NCBI GenBank assembly: GCA_027459505.1
Contig: DAIDIE010000031.1
Span: 142,999-206,998 of the forward strand
Length of the DNA stretch: 64,000 nucleotides
Reading direction: 5' to 3'
Origin: Acidobacteriota bacterium
GTDB taxonomy: Bacteria; Acidobacteriota; Terriglobia; Terriglobales; SCQP01
Shown here: one piece after another, positions 36,436 to 44,574 of the stretch
Layout of the letters: every line of letters starts with the position of its first letter
Numbering within the stretch: the first letter of the stretch is position 1
Translations under genes and position numbers: made by a program
The notes under the pieces: model-generated
The model's database searches: none
Seen by the model: the letters and a program-made list of their open reading frames with translations, nothing else
What the model was told of the DNA's origin: nothing

Positions 36436-36462
36436 TAAAGTTTACTCAGGACGTGTCGATAG
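36436..36462 (+). promoter_or_regulatory. Sigma-28 (FliA) promoter for the MCP-cheWARB genes
   Basis: TAAAGTTT (36436-36443), 11 bases, GTCGATAG (36455-36462). The -35 half is identical to the FliA consensus, the spacing is exact and six of eight bases of the -10 half match. It points toward the chemotaxis genes. Confidence 0.6.
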
Positions 36463-36924
36463 GAAAGACATGCGCTTGAAGCCCATCACATCGCATGGCG
36501 GTGTGCCGCGTAAGCGAAGCTGGCCCTGCACCCGGCGCATGATCGCTCCCGCGCCGCCCTCGCCACTTGTCGTGGCGCGTCTGCGGCGGCGGCTGCGACA
36601 GCCTCCCAGCCCGCTGGAGTTGGCGACCGCGATGGTGGAGCGGCTGGGTTGGGAACGCTTGTTGGCCTAAGTGCAAGCCGAGGAGGCGGTACGGCCGCTG
36701 CCTCTGCCTGACGCTGTGCTTGGCGGCACTTCCTGTCCTGGCTCCGGTCTGCCGGCTGCGTCCGGGCGGTAGGGGTGGCGGCTGTTTCCCTTATTCACAC
36801 AAAATTTTTCGCAGGTTGAGCGCGGCAGGTGTGATACTTTTGGCGCACCTTCTGCAAGTTGCTGCCTGGAGAAGCCCGGATTTATGGGGGCCGCATTGAA
36901 AATCCGCAATCCGGAGTTTCCTGC

Positions 36925-36952
36925 TGCAGTTTGTGGCCTTTTCGGCCGATAG
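36925..36952 (+). promoter_or_regulatory. Second possible sigma-28 element just ahead of the MCP gene
   Basis: TGCAGTTT, 12 bases, GCCGATAG: six and seven of eight matches to the FliA consensus, spacing one base long. The start of transcription would fall about 10 bases before the MCP ATG, overlapping the ribosome site, which makes it less certain. Confidence 0.3.
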
Positions 36953-36970
36953 GGGGAAGGTGGAGATGCA

Positions 36971-38647
36971 ATGAAACTGAGACTTTCGATTGGTACACAA
37001 CTGGCCGTAGGCTTTGGCTTGCTGCTGCTCTTGATGGTGTTGAGCTCCATTATTGTCTACGTCTCGATGGGCAAGATGAAGACGCTCAACAGCCAGCTCA
37101 GCAGCCAGCAGTATCCCCTCATTGTGGCTGGCTATGAGTTGGACAGCAGCCTGGATCACGCCCTGGCCTCCATGCGGGGCGCTGTTCTCAGCAATGGGAG
37201 TGCTCAGTTTCACGCTGAATTCAGCAGCGCCTGGCAGGAAGCGGCCAGCAGCGAAGGGCGGCTCAATCACATGCGCGGCGAGCTTGGCAACAGCCAGGAT
37301 GAGCAGCGCCTGGAAGCGATTGACAAGGATGTCTGGAATCTGCGCACGGTGGAGAAGGCGGCGCTCGCCGCCAACGCCAAGGCGCGTGGCCCCTATTTGA
37401 ACCAGGCCGAGCAACTGCAGGAAGAGATCACGCAGAATCTGCATCCTCTGCTGCATTCGCAACAGGACCAAGCCAAGCAGGCCAGTGAAGACGTGCGCAG
37501 CGCCACCAGTTGGACTAACGGCACCATCCTGCTGAGCACCCTGTTAGCCGTGCTGCTGGGAGCGGTGATTGCCGCCTTTGTCGGGCGGCGGATGGCCAAT
37601 GCGGTCCAAGCGTTGCTGGCTCGCGCCCGCGCCATTGCCGAAGGCGATTTGACCGGCAAAGAGATGGTGGCCAGCAACGACGATGAGCTGGGAGAGCTCA
37701 CAAGTGCGATTAATCTCATGCAGGAAAACCTGCGCAACATGATCGAATCGGTGGCCAACACCACCGAACGAGTGGCCAGCGCCAGTGAGGAAATGTCCAC
37801 CACGGCCAATCAGCAGGCCCAGGGCGCTGAAACGCAGCGCGATCAGGCGCAGCAGGTGGCGACCGCCCTGCAGGAAATGGCGGCTACCGTATTGCAGGTT
37901 TCCGAGCACTCCAACCGCGCCTCCGATGCGGCGCGCGAAGCCGCCGACACCGCGCGGCAAGGCGGAATGATTGTGGAGCAGACGCTGGAGCGCATGCGTG
38001 CCATCGCCGAAACGGTGGGGACCACCGCCGCGCGCGTCGAGGATCTGGGGCGCAGTTCGGATCAGATCGGTGAAATCATCGGCGTAATTGACGATATTGC
38101 CGACCAGACCAACCTGCTGGCCCTTAACGCCGCGATTGAAGCGGCACGCGCCGGGGAACAGGGCCGCGGCTTTGCCGTGGTCGCCGACGAGGTGCGCAAA
38201 CTGGCGGAACGCACCAGTAAGGCCACCAAGGAAATTGCCCAAATGATCAAGGGCATCCAGAGCGAAACCCAGAGCGCGGTCAGCGCCATGCAGATTGGAA
38301 CACAGCAGGTCGATCAGGGCGTGGCGACCACGGCCCAGGCCGGCGAAGCGCTGAACGAAATCATTCGCATGGCGGAGCAGGTGGGCGACATGGTGATGCA
38401 TATCGCAACCGCCGCGACGGAACAGTCCAGCGCCACCGACGAGGTCAACCTCAATATCGAGCAGATCTCCCGTATTACCCAGGAGGCGGCGGCGGGCGCG
38501 CAGCAATCTGCCAAGGCTTGCCACGAACTCTCGACGCTGGCTTTGGATCTGCAAAACATGGTCAGCCGCTTCAAGCTGAGCCAGTTGAACTACGGTAACA
38601 ACCTGCCGGCGGAGACCAGTACCTACGCCGCTTATGCCGGAGAGTAG
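36971..38647 (+). CDS. Methyl-accepting chemotaxis protein
   Basis: 558 residues; GGTGGAG lies six bases before the ATG. Transmembrane helices at about 10-30 and 183-203 frame a helical periplasmic sensor of about 150 residues, of four-helix-bundle (4HB_MCP) type. A HAMP domain follows (about 204-256, [16 protein letters not shown]). The cytoplasmic hairpin tip reads [26 protein letters not shown], then [20 protein letters not shown]. The ligand is unknown. No C-terminal CheR-tethering pentapeptide is obvious. It is the first gene of the second chemotaxis transcription unit. Confidence 0.93.
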   Translation: MKLRLSIGTQLAVGFGLLLLLMVLSSIIVYVSMGKMKTLNSQLSSQQYPLIVAGYELDSSLDHALASMRGAVLSNGSAQFHAEFSSAWQEAASSEGRLNHMRGELGNSQDEQRLEAIDKDVWNLRTVEKAALAANAKARGPYLNQAEQLQEEITQNLHPLLHSQQDQAKQASEDVRSATSWTNGTILLSTLLAVLLGAVIAAFVGRRMANAVQALLARARAIAEGDLTGKEMVASNDDELGELTSAINLMQENLRNMIESVANTTERVASASEEMSTTANQQAQGAETQRDQAQQVATALQEMAATVLQVSEHSNRASDAAREAADTARQGGMIVEQTLERMRAIAETVGTTAARVEDLGRSSDQIGEIIGVIDDIADQTNLLALNAAIEAARAGEQGRGFAVVADEVRKLAERTSKATKEIAQMIKGIQSETQSAVSAMQIGTQQVDQGVATTAQAGEALNEIIRMAEQVGDMVMHIATAATEQSSATDEVNLNIEQISRITQEAAAGAQQSAKACHELSTLALDLQNMVSRFKLSQLNYGNNLPAETSTYAAYAGE

Positions 38648-38660
38648 GACGGAGGGGCTT

Positions 38661-39194
38661 ATGAAGAACTTCGGCGCAAGCGGCGGCGGGTACGAACATC
38701 AGGTCAGCGAACAGCTTTTGCAGCTGGTTAGCTTTCGCCTCGCCGGTGAGGAGTTTTGCCTGGAAATCCTGCGCATGCGCGAGATTATCCGCGCCCGCGA
38801 GCTGACGCGTGTTCCCAATAGCCCACCTTACGTGGAGGGGGTATTAAACCTGCGCGGCCGCATCATCCCGGTCGTCAATCTCCGGTTGCGGGTAGGGCTC
38901 AGGCGGGAGGAGGTATCCGCCGCGACCCGGATTATTGTGGTCGAGGTGAACAACAACCTGCTGGGTTTTGTGGTGGATTCGGTGAGCGAGGTGTTGCGGA
39001 TTCCCGCCAGCAAAGTCGAGCCCCCGCCCCGCATCACCAAGGTGGAGCGGGAGTATATCGCCGGCGTGGCGCAGCTGGAAGACCGGCTGCTCCTGTTGCT
39101 GGACCTGGACTATTTGTTGAGTCAGCAGGAAGAGCGCGAAGTTGAGGAACTGCGCGCGACGGAGCAGCAGTCCGCCGAATCGGCGTCCGCTTAG
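38661..39194 (+). CDS. cheW: Chemotaxis coupling protein CheW
   Basis: 177 residues from the ATG at 38661, with GGAGG six bases upstream; an ATG at 38634 lies inside the MCP gene. The CheW fold is shown by LVSFRLAGEEFCLEILRMRE, TRVPNSPPYVEGVLNLRGRI and PVVNLRLRVGL. It links receptor tips to CheA. The tail is acidic and glutamine-rich. Confidence 0.93.
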   Translation: MKNFGASGGGYEHQVSEQLLQLVSFRLAGEEFCLEILRMREIIRARELTRVPNSPPYVEGVLNLRGRIIPVVNLRLRVGLRREEVSAATRIIVVEVNNNLLGFVVDSVSEVLRIPASKVEPPPRITKVEREYIAGVAQLEDRLLLLLDLDYLLSQQEEREVEELRATEQQSAESASA

Positions 39195-39227
39195 CAGCCC
39201 CCGTTGGGTTTCAAGACCGAGCCATCC

Positions 39228-40928
39228 ATGGACGACTTTTCTCAAGACCCGAGCCTTCTGCAGGACTACCTGGCCGAGTGCAACGAACTGCTGGAGCAGT
39301 TGGATCGCGACCTGGTGGATCTGGAACACAAAGGCAGCGATAGCGAGTTGCTCAACCGCGTCTTTCGCGCGGTGCATACCATCAAAGGCACTTCGGGGTT
39401 CATGGGCTTCCAGCAGGTGGTGGATCTAACCCACGAAGGCGAGGACCTGCTGAACCTGCTGCGCAAGGGGGAGCGCCTCATCTCCCCGGCAGTGACCGAT
39501 GTGCTGTTGAACCTGCTGGACCTGCTGCGCGCCATGATGTTGAGTATTGCTGCCGGAGGCCTGCAGGTGTTTGATATTGCGCCGGTCGTTGCCCGGCTGC
39601 GGGAATTGCAGCAGGCCGCTCCGGCGCCCGCATCGACGGCGCCTTCCGCCCCGGCCCCCCGGCCGGCGCCCGAGACTTCCGAAGCGGGCAGCCCGGTGCG
39701 CGAACCGGAGGAGCCGGCGCATGCCGCCGAAGCCGAGGCCAGCCGCACCATCCGTGTGGATGTCAATAAGCTCGACGATCTCATCAACATGGTCGGCGAG
39801 TTGGTCTTGGAGCGCAATCGCTTGCTACAGCTCAGCCGGGAGCTGGATCTGCAGGATAAGGACGGCAAGTACAAAGCGCTCGACGAGTGTGCACAGCGGT
39901 TGAGCTTCATTACCGGCGAGTTGCAGGCCGCCAGTCTGCGTACGCGCATGGTGCCGGTGGAGACAGTGCTGCGGCGTTTCCCGCGCCTGGTACGCGATCT
40001 CGCCAAAGCCCTGGGCAAGAATGTTGCACTGCAGATCGAGGGTGAAGACACCGAGCTGGACAAAAACATTGCCGAGCAAATTGGCGATCCGCTGCTGCAT
40101 CTCGTGCGTAACGCCCTGGATCATGGCATTGAGTCGCCGGGGGAGCGGGCGGCGGCCGGTAAAAATGTGCAAGGCACTTTAACCATCCGGGCCATGCAGT
40201 TGGGCGATTACATCGAGCTTGCCATCATCGACGATGGGCGCGGCATGGATACGGAACGCATCGTCCGCAAGGCGGTTGAAAAGGGGCTGGTGACAGCCGA
40301 GCGCGTCCGCGGCATGCAGCGTTCCGAGATCCTTGACCTGATTTTCGTCGCGGGCTTCAGCACCGCGGAAAAGGTAAGCGACCTCTCCGGACGGGGCGTG
40401 GGCATGGATGTGGTGCGGGCCAACTTAAAGAAGCTCAACGGGGTGGTCGAAGTAGAAAGTGAACTGGGGCAGGGTAGCCGTATCCGGCTAAAGCTGCCGT
40501 TGACGCTGGCGATTATGCCGGTGCTGCTGGTGGAAAGCCGGCCGGAAATTTACGGTCTGCCGTTGCGCGCCGTACAGGAAGTGCTTCGTGTTCCGGCGAA
40601 TCAGATTCACGCGGTGGAGGGTGTGGAAGTTTTCCGCCGCCGCGATCGCGTTATTCCGTTGCAGCACCTGGCGAAATTCGTGGGGCGTAACGGCGGCGCC
40701 AGACCCGAGATGCTGGAAATTGTGGTGCTGGCCGTGGGTGAAAGGCGAGTGGGTCTGGTGGTCGACCAGACGCTGGGACAGGAAGAGACGGTAATCAAGT
40801 CGCTGGGCTCCTACCTGGCGCATTACGATGGCCTGGCCGGCGCCACCATTGGCGGCGACGGGCAGGTCCGGTTGATTCTGGATCCGGCCGAAATTGCCGG
40901 AGTGGGAGAAACGCTGCAGGCCAATTGA
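39228..40928 (+). CDS. cheA: Chemotaxis histidine kinase CheA, lacking the P2 domain
   Basis: 566 residues from the ATG at 39228. Hpt (P1) domain about 1-110 with the phosphorylated H50 in RAVHTIKGTSGFMG. Then comes a Pro/Ala-rich linker of about 50 residues (about 128-178) in place of P2. Dimerisation (P3) starts at VDVNKLDDLINMVGELVLER. The ATPase (P4) has HLVRNALDHGIESP, IDDGRGMD and DLSGRGVGMDVV. The CheW-like P5 ends the protein (AIMPVLLVESRPEIYGLPL). Absence of P2, which binds CheY and CheB in E. coli, means phosphotransfer here would be direct from P1. Confidence 0.93.
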   Translation: MDDFSQDPSLLQDYLAECNELLEQLDRDLVDLEHKGSDSELLNRVFRAVHTIKGTSGFMGFQQVVDLTHEGEDLLNLLRKGERLISPAVTDVLLNLLDLLRAMMLSIAAGGLQVFDIAPVVARLRELQQAAPAPASTAPSAPAPRPAPETSEAGSPVREPEEPAHAAEAEASRTIRVDVNKLDDLINMVGELVLERNRLLQLSRELDLQDKDGKYKALDECAQRLSFITGELQAASLRTRMVPVETVLRRFPRLVRDLAKALGKNVALQIEGEDTELDKNIAEQIGDPLLHLVRNALDHGIESPGERAAAGKNVQGTLTIRAMQLGDYIELAIIDDGRGMDTERIVRKAVEKGLVTAERVRGMQRSEILDLIFVAGFSTAEKVSDLSGRGVGMDVVRANLKKLNGVVEVESELGQGSRIRLKLPLTLAIMPVLLVESRPEIYGLPLRAVQEVLRVPANQIHAVEGVEVFRRRDRVIPLQHLAKFVGRNGGARPEMLEIVVLAVGERRVGLVVDQTLGQEETVIKSLGSYLAHYDGLAGATIGGDGQVRLILDPAEIAGVGETLQAN

Positions 40929-40932
40929 ACGT

Positions 40933-41826
40933 ATGGCAACGCTATCTCCAGCCCTGGCCCTCGGCGAGCAAGCTGCGGATCCGAATCTGCGCCGCATCCG
41001 CGACCTCGTCTATCAGGTCGCCGGCATCTTCCAGCCGGAAAGCAAGTTCTACTACCTTGCCGACCGGTGCGGCCGCCGTATGAAGGTGGTTGGCATCGGC
41101 AGCTACCGCGATTACCTGCAATACCTGACTGCCAGCCCCTACCGCGAAACTGAGCTGCGGCAACTGCTCAATGAAATCACGGTGGGTGAGACCTGCTTTT
41201 TTCGCAATCAGCCGCAATTGGACGCGCTCCGCACCGTGGTTCTGCCGTCGGTGACGGCGGAAAAGGCGCGCTGGGGCTTCAACCACCTGCGCATCTGGAG
41301 CGCGGGATGCTCCACCGGGGAGGAACCCTACACTCTGGCCATGATCCTCATGGAGGAGATTCCACGCGCCCTCAAAGGCTGGACCTTTGAGGTTGTCGCT
41401 CACGATCTCAACGATCGCTCTCTGGCCAAGGCGCGCGAAGCCACCTACACCGACTATTCCATGCGCCACGTCAGCGATTATTACCGCCAGAAGTACTTCA
41501 TTCCGCGGAACAAAGGCCTGTCGGAGGTGCGCGACGAGGTCAAGGCGCGGGTCTCGTTCTCGCGCATGAATCTGCACGACAACTCCAAGATGCTGTTCAT
41601 GAAGGGCATGGACATCATCTTCTGCTGTAACGTCCTGATCTATTTTGACGGCGATTCGAAGCGGCGCACCATTCAACACTTCTATAACAACCTTCTCCCC
41701 TCCGGGTATTTCTTCCTCGGACATTCCGAGTCGCTGTTTGGCGTCAACGACGATTTCCGCCTGGTGCACTTTCCCGGGACCACCGGCTATCGTAAATTTC
41801 CCGTTAAAACCGGAGCGGCAAAATGA
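40933..41826 (+). CDS. cheR: Chemotaxis protein methyltransferase CheR
   Basis: 297 residues from the ATG at 40933, four bases after the cheA stop. The N-terminal helical domain precedes the SAM-binding core: LRIWSAGCSTGEEPYTLAMI. Further marks are NEITVGETCFFRN, VAHDLNDRSLAKAREATY, IIFCCNVLIYFD and YFFLGHSESLFGV. It methylates receptor glutamates. It overlaps the following HDOD gene by ATGA. Confidence 0.93.
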   Translation: MATLSPALALGEQAADPNLRRIRDLVYQVAGIFQPESKFYYLADRCGRRMKVVGIGSYRDYLQYLTASPYRETELRQLLNEITVGETCFFRNQPQLDALRTVVLPSVTAEKARWGFNHLRIWSAGCSTGEEPYTLAMILMEEIPRALKGWTFEVVAHDLNDRSLAKAREATYTDYSMRHVSDYYRQKYFIPRNKGLSEVRDEVKARVSFSRMNLHDNSKMLFMKGMDIIFCCNVLIYFDGDSKRRTIQHFYNNLLPSGYFFLGHSESLFGVNDDFRLVHFPGTTGYRKFPVKTGAAK

Positions 41827-42722
41827 GTTCGCCCGCCCAGTTTTCGCCGTCGCCAGACCAGCGCCTGGCCGATATGGCGCAATCCGCCGCTGCTTGGGAA
41901 GGGTTGCTGGGGTTTCTGCTGGAGCGTTTGGGACAGGCGCCCGCGAGTGACGAGTGGCAGCTGCTGGAAGCGCATTTTCAGGGCGGCCGGTTGGAAGATT
42001 TTCTCGCCATTGCCAATTGCCATCTCGTATCCGGCGCCCATGCTCCCGTAGGCTCGCTGCGGCAGGGTTGGGAACTGCTTGGTCTGGACCGCTTCGTGGC
42101 GGTGCTGCTGGCGGCGGAAATGCTGTCCTGGTGCCGCAATTCCGCCGAACTCAGTGGGGCGGAAAACTTCTGGGCACACTGGCTGGGGTGCGCGCTGGTC
42201 AGCCAAGCTTTCGCGCAGCGGCTGGGGCTCGCCGGTGAACAAGCTTTTGCGGCAGGACTGGTGCACGACCTTGGGCAAATGGCCAATGCCCGTCTGCTCA
42301 ACGGCCATTATGCCGAGGTAGTCGCTCAGGCCCGCAATCAGGCCAATAGCCTGGATCAAAGCGAGCATACGGCCATGGGCTTTACCCACTGTGATAGTGG
42401 CGCGCTGTTGGCCCGGCAGTGGAATACGCCAGCGGCGCTGGTGCGCGTGATTGAGGCGCATCACCAGGCCGAATTCAACGCCGACGGTGACGAGTTGACT
42501 GCCGTGGTCAGCGTTGCGGATCAACTGTGCCGCTTGTGCGGACTGGGTTATGGTTTCTATGAGGCGCGACAGGTGGACATGACCGAGGAAGCTGCATGGC
42601 AAATGCTTGCCCAGCGCTGTCCGGCGCTGCGCAGCTTCGACTTGGCGCGATTCACTTTCGAAATCAGCGAATATGCCGCCGAGGCTCGCAAGCTCGCCGG
42701 TATCGCGAGCACGGAAGAATAA
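41823..42722 (+). CDS. HDOD domain protein
   Basis: 299 residues. HDOD features: VGSLRQGWELLGLDRFVAVL, then AFAAGLVHDLGQMANARLL with the HD pair intact, and VIEAHHQAEFNADGDELTAV with further histidines. It is translationally coupled to cheR (ATGA) and directly abuts cheB, so it is an integral member of the chemotaxis operon. HDOD proteins have been linked to chemotaxis and motility signalling. The exact role here is unknown. Confidence 0.8.
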   Translation: MSSPAQFSPSPDQRLADMAQSAAAWEGLLGFLLERLGQAPASDEWQLLEAHFQGGRLEDFLAIANCHLVSGAHAPVGSLRQGWELLGLDRFVAVLLAAEMLSWCRNSAELSGAENFWAHWLGCALVSQAFAQRLGLAGEQAFAAGLVHDLGQMANARLLNGHYAEVVAQARNQANSLDQSEHTAMGFTHCDSGALLARQWNTPAALVRVIEAHHQAEFNADGDELTAVVSVADQLCRLCGLGYGFYEARQVDMTEEAAWQMLAQRCPALRSFDLARFTFEISEYAAEARKLAGIASTEE

Positions 42723-43814
42723 ATGCCAACCTTCGACAAACCGGCGGTTCCTATCCGGGTCCTGATCGCCGACGACAGTGCGTTCATGCGCGCCGCCTTG
42801 ATCCGGATGCTGGAATCCGACCCACAGATCAAGGTTTTGGGGGCGGCGCAGAACGGTTTGGACGCGCTGGAAAAGACCGAACAACTTGACCCGGATGTGA
42901 TCACGCTGGATCTGGAGATGCCGCGGCTGGACGGCCTCAGCACCTTGCGCCACATCATGGAGAAGTACCCGCGCCCTGTCATTGTGGTGAGCTCGCAGAC
43001 GCGTGAAGGCGCGGAAGCGACGCTGGAGGCCTTTGACCTGGGCGCCTTCGATTGCATTCCCAAGCAACTGGTGGAGGGCCGGCTGGGAATTATCAAGATT
43101 CGCGACGAGTTGGTGGCGAAGGTGAAAGCCGCGGCAGCACAAAAAATGCGCCGGCATCTGCGCACTCCCCGGCTTGGCCGCCCGGCCCCTCAGCCCCAGC
43201 CAGCCGCCGACGCGGTGGCGCCCTCGATTGTCGCCATGGGCAGCTCAACCGGCGGTCCGCAAGCTTTGCAGCAAATACTTTCGGCGCTTCCCGCCGATTT
43301 TCCGGTGCCGATTGTGGTCGTGCAACACATGCCGCTGGGCTTTACCGGTCCCTTTGCCGCGCGGCTGAACACCAACTGCCGCATTCATGTCAGCGAGGCC
43401 GCCCCCAATTTACCTCTGCGTCCGGGGTACGCGTGGATCGCCCCCGCCGGCTGGCAATTGCGGGTTGCCCGCAATGAGAGCGCCCAGGTTTGCCTGGATT
43501 TGAGCAAAGATCCACAGAATACCCCGCATATCCCCTCAGTCGACGTAATGATGCGCTCGGTCGCCGACGTTTATCGCAACCGCGCCATGGGCGTAATCCT
43601 GACCGGCATGGGAGCGGACGGCATGCTGGGAATGAGCGCGATTTACAATTACGGAGGCTATACCGTTGGTCAGGATGAGCATAGCTGCGCCGTTTACGGC
43701 ATGCCTCGTGCCTCCGCCGAGGCCGGCGTCTTGCGCCGCGTGCTGCCGCTCTCCTCCATCGCCGACGAAATGATGATGGCCACTCGCATGAGTGCCGTCG
43801 CTCACCAGTCGTAA
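42723..43814 (+). CDS. cheB: Chemotaxis protein-glutamate methylesterase CheB
   Basis: 363 residues; the ATG follows the previous stop without a gap. Receiver domain with D17-D18 and phosphoacceptor D63 (ITLDLEMPRLDG). The esterase domain has the catalytic serine in AMGSSTGGPQAL, histidine in VVVQHMPLGFT and aspartate in LTGMGADGMLGM. It removes methyl groups added by CheR and is activated by CheA. It is the last gene of the operon; a repeat copy follows 25 bases later. Confidence 0.94.
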   Translation: MPTFDKPAVPIRVLIADDSAFMRAALIRMLESDPQIKVLGAAQNGLDALEKTEQLDPDVITLDLEMPRLDGLSTLRHIMEKYPRPVIVVSSQTREGAEATLEAFDLGAFDCIPKQLVEGRLGIIKIRDELVAKVKAAAAQKMRRHLRTPRLGRPAPQPQPAADAVAPSIVAMGSSTGGPQALQQILSALPADFPVPIVVVQHMPLGFTGPFAARLNTNCRIHVSEAAPNLPLRPGYAWIAPAGWQLRVARNESAQVCLDLSKDPQNTPHIPSVDVMMRSVADVYRNRAMGVILTGMGADGMLGMSAIYNYGGYTVGQDEHSCAVYGMPRASAEAGVLRRVLPLSSIADEMMMATRMSAVAHQS

Positions 43815-43839
43815 CGGTTTAGGGAAGGGTGCCTCCTCA

Positions 43840-44012
43840 CGAGCCAGGGCCGAGTCGAACTGCTTTCGAGTTCGAAATCGCAGGCCGAAGTCGTAGCGAA
43901 GGTCCGGGGTTGCCGTTTAGGTCCCGCACCGCTGGCCACTAGTAAAGCGCGGCCACCATCCGTGAGCTTCGGCCGGACACCGAAGCGGGTGGAATAAAAG
44001 CGGCCGTGCCGC
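43840..44012 (+). repeat. Dispersed intergenic repeat, copy 7 (consensus-like)
   Basis: 173 bp and close to the family consensus: left end CGAGCCAGGGCCGAGTCGAA, palindrome TTTCGA-GT-TCGAAA, arms GGCCGAAG and CTTCGGCC, then GACACCGAAGC and right end CGGCCGTGCCGC. It lies between the convergent cheB and CBS genes. Confidence 0.93.
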
Positions 44013-44042
44013 CCCTGACCACTCCTTTCGCTTGTCGGATGT

Positions 44043-44468
44043 TCACGCCGCTTTTGGCCGCGACACGTCTTCCACCACTTTCTTTGCTTCGCCCGGTTTC
44101 TCTCGCGCAAAGTCCGCTAGCGCAATCACCCCGATCAGCCGTCCCTGTTTTTCCACCAGGATGCGGCGCAGTTGAAATTCCCGCATGCGATCTCGCGCCT
44201 CGTCAATATCGTCGTCGGCACTTACCGTGACCGGCGGGCTGGTCATGACCTCCCGGCAAAACACCTCTGAAGGCCGCCGGTCTTCCAGTCCCAGAAACAG
44301 TGCCGCGTCACGATCGGTGATCACGCCCACCGGAGACTGGTCATCACGGTTGTCGACGACCGGAACGGAACCCACATCGTGAGCTCGCATAATTTCCAGC
44401 GCATCCATTAACCGTTCTTCGGGAACACAGAATTCTGGCGATGGGTTCATCAGTTCGGAACACTTCAT
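44043..44468 (-). CDS. CBS-domain protein
   Basis: 141 residues made of two CBS motifs (about 1-60 and 70-130): DALEIMRAHDVGSVPVVD with GVITDRDAAL, and EARDRMREFQLRRILVEKQG with GVIALADFAR. There is no fused catalytic domain. Stand-alone CBS pairs bind adenine nucleotides and act as energy or stress sensors. GGAGG lies 11 bases before the ATG. It is divergent from the aminotransferase gene. Confidence 0.85.
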   Translation of the reverse strand: MKCSELMNPSPEFCVPEERLMDALEIMRAHDVGSVPVVDNRDDQSPVGVITDRDAALFLGLEDRRPSEVFCREVMTSPPVTVSADDDIDEARDRMREFQLRRILVEKQGRLIGVIALADFAREKPGEAKKVVEDVSRPKAA

Positions 44469-44574
44469 AGCCGCAATTTCCTCCGTTCAACAGTTGAGAC
44501 GGACTTTTGTCCGGTCCCGTTGTCCCGTACCTTTAACAGCGGCGCCCGCAAAGACTCGCAATAAAATAGACGCT

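Larger units (their letters stand above)
36350..36970. other. Intergenic region of about 620 bp between cheX and the MCP gene
   Basis: Holds two sigma-28-like elements. A 66-codon frame (36470-36670) begins with an ATG behind AGGAAAG but would start almost at the predicted transcript start of the first element; its product is arginine/proline-rich and matches nothing I recognise, so it is not called. If it is not a gene, the MCP transcript from the first promoter carries a leader of about 500 bases. Confidence 0.4.

Noticed and set aside
36470..36670. Possible 66-residue protein upstream of the MCP gene
   Set aside because: The ATG has a fair AGGAAAG site, but it would begin at the predicted transcript start of the FliA promoter and the product is Arg/Pro-rich with no recognisable pattern. 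Mentioned only in the intergenic note.
43840..43900. tRNA gene on the minus strand within the repeat
   Set aside because: A T-loop-like stretch is present but the T-stem does not pair and no anticodon or D-arm can be built.
43802..44110. Minus-strand ORF across repeat copy 7, and similar ORFs across copies 2, 4, 5, 6 and 8 (for example 52241-52588, 19844-20095, 34138-34419, 33638-33907)
   Set aside because: They share a peptide such as [10 protein letters not shown] or SACDFELESSSTRP only because they translate the same repeat DNA; no start sites, different frames at the edges, and copies with indels break them.
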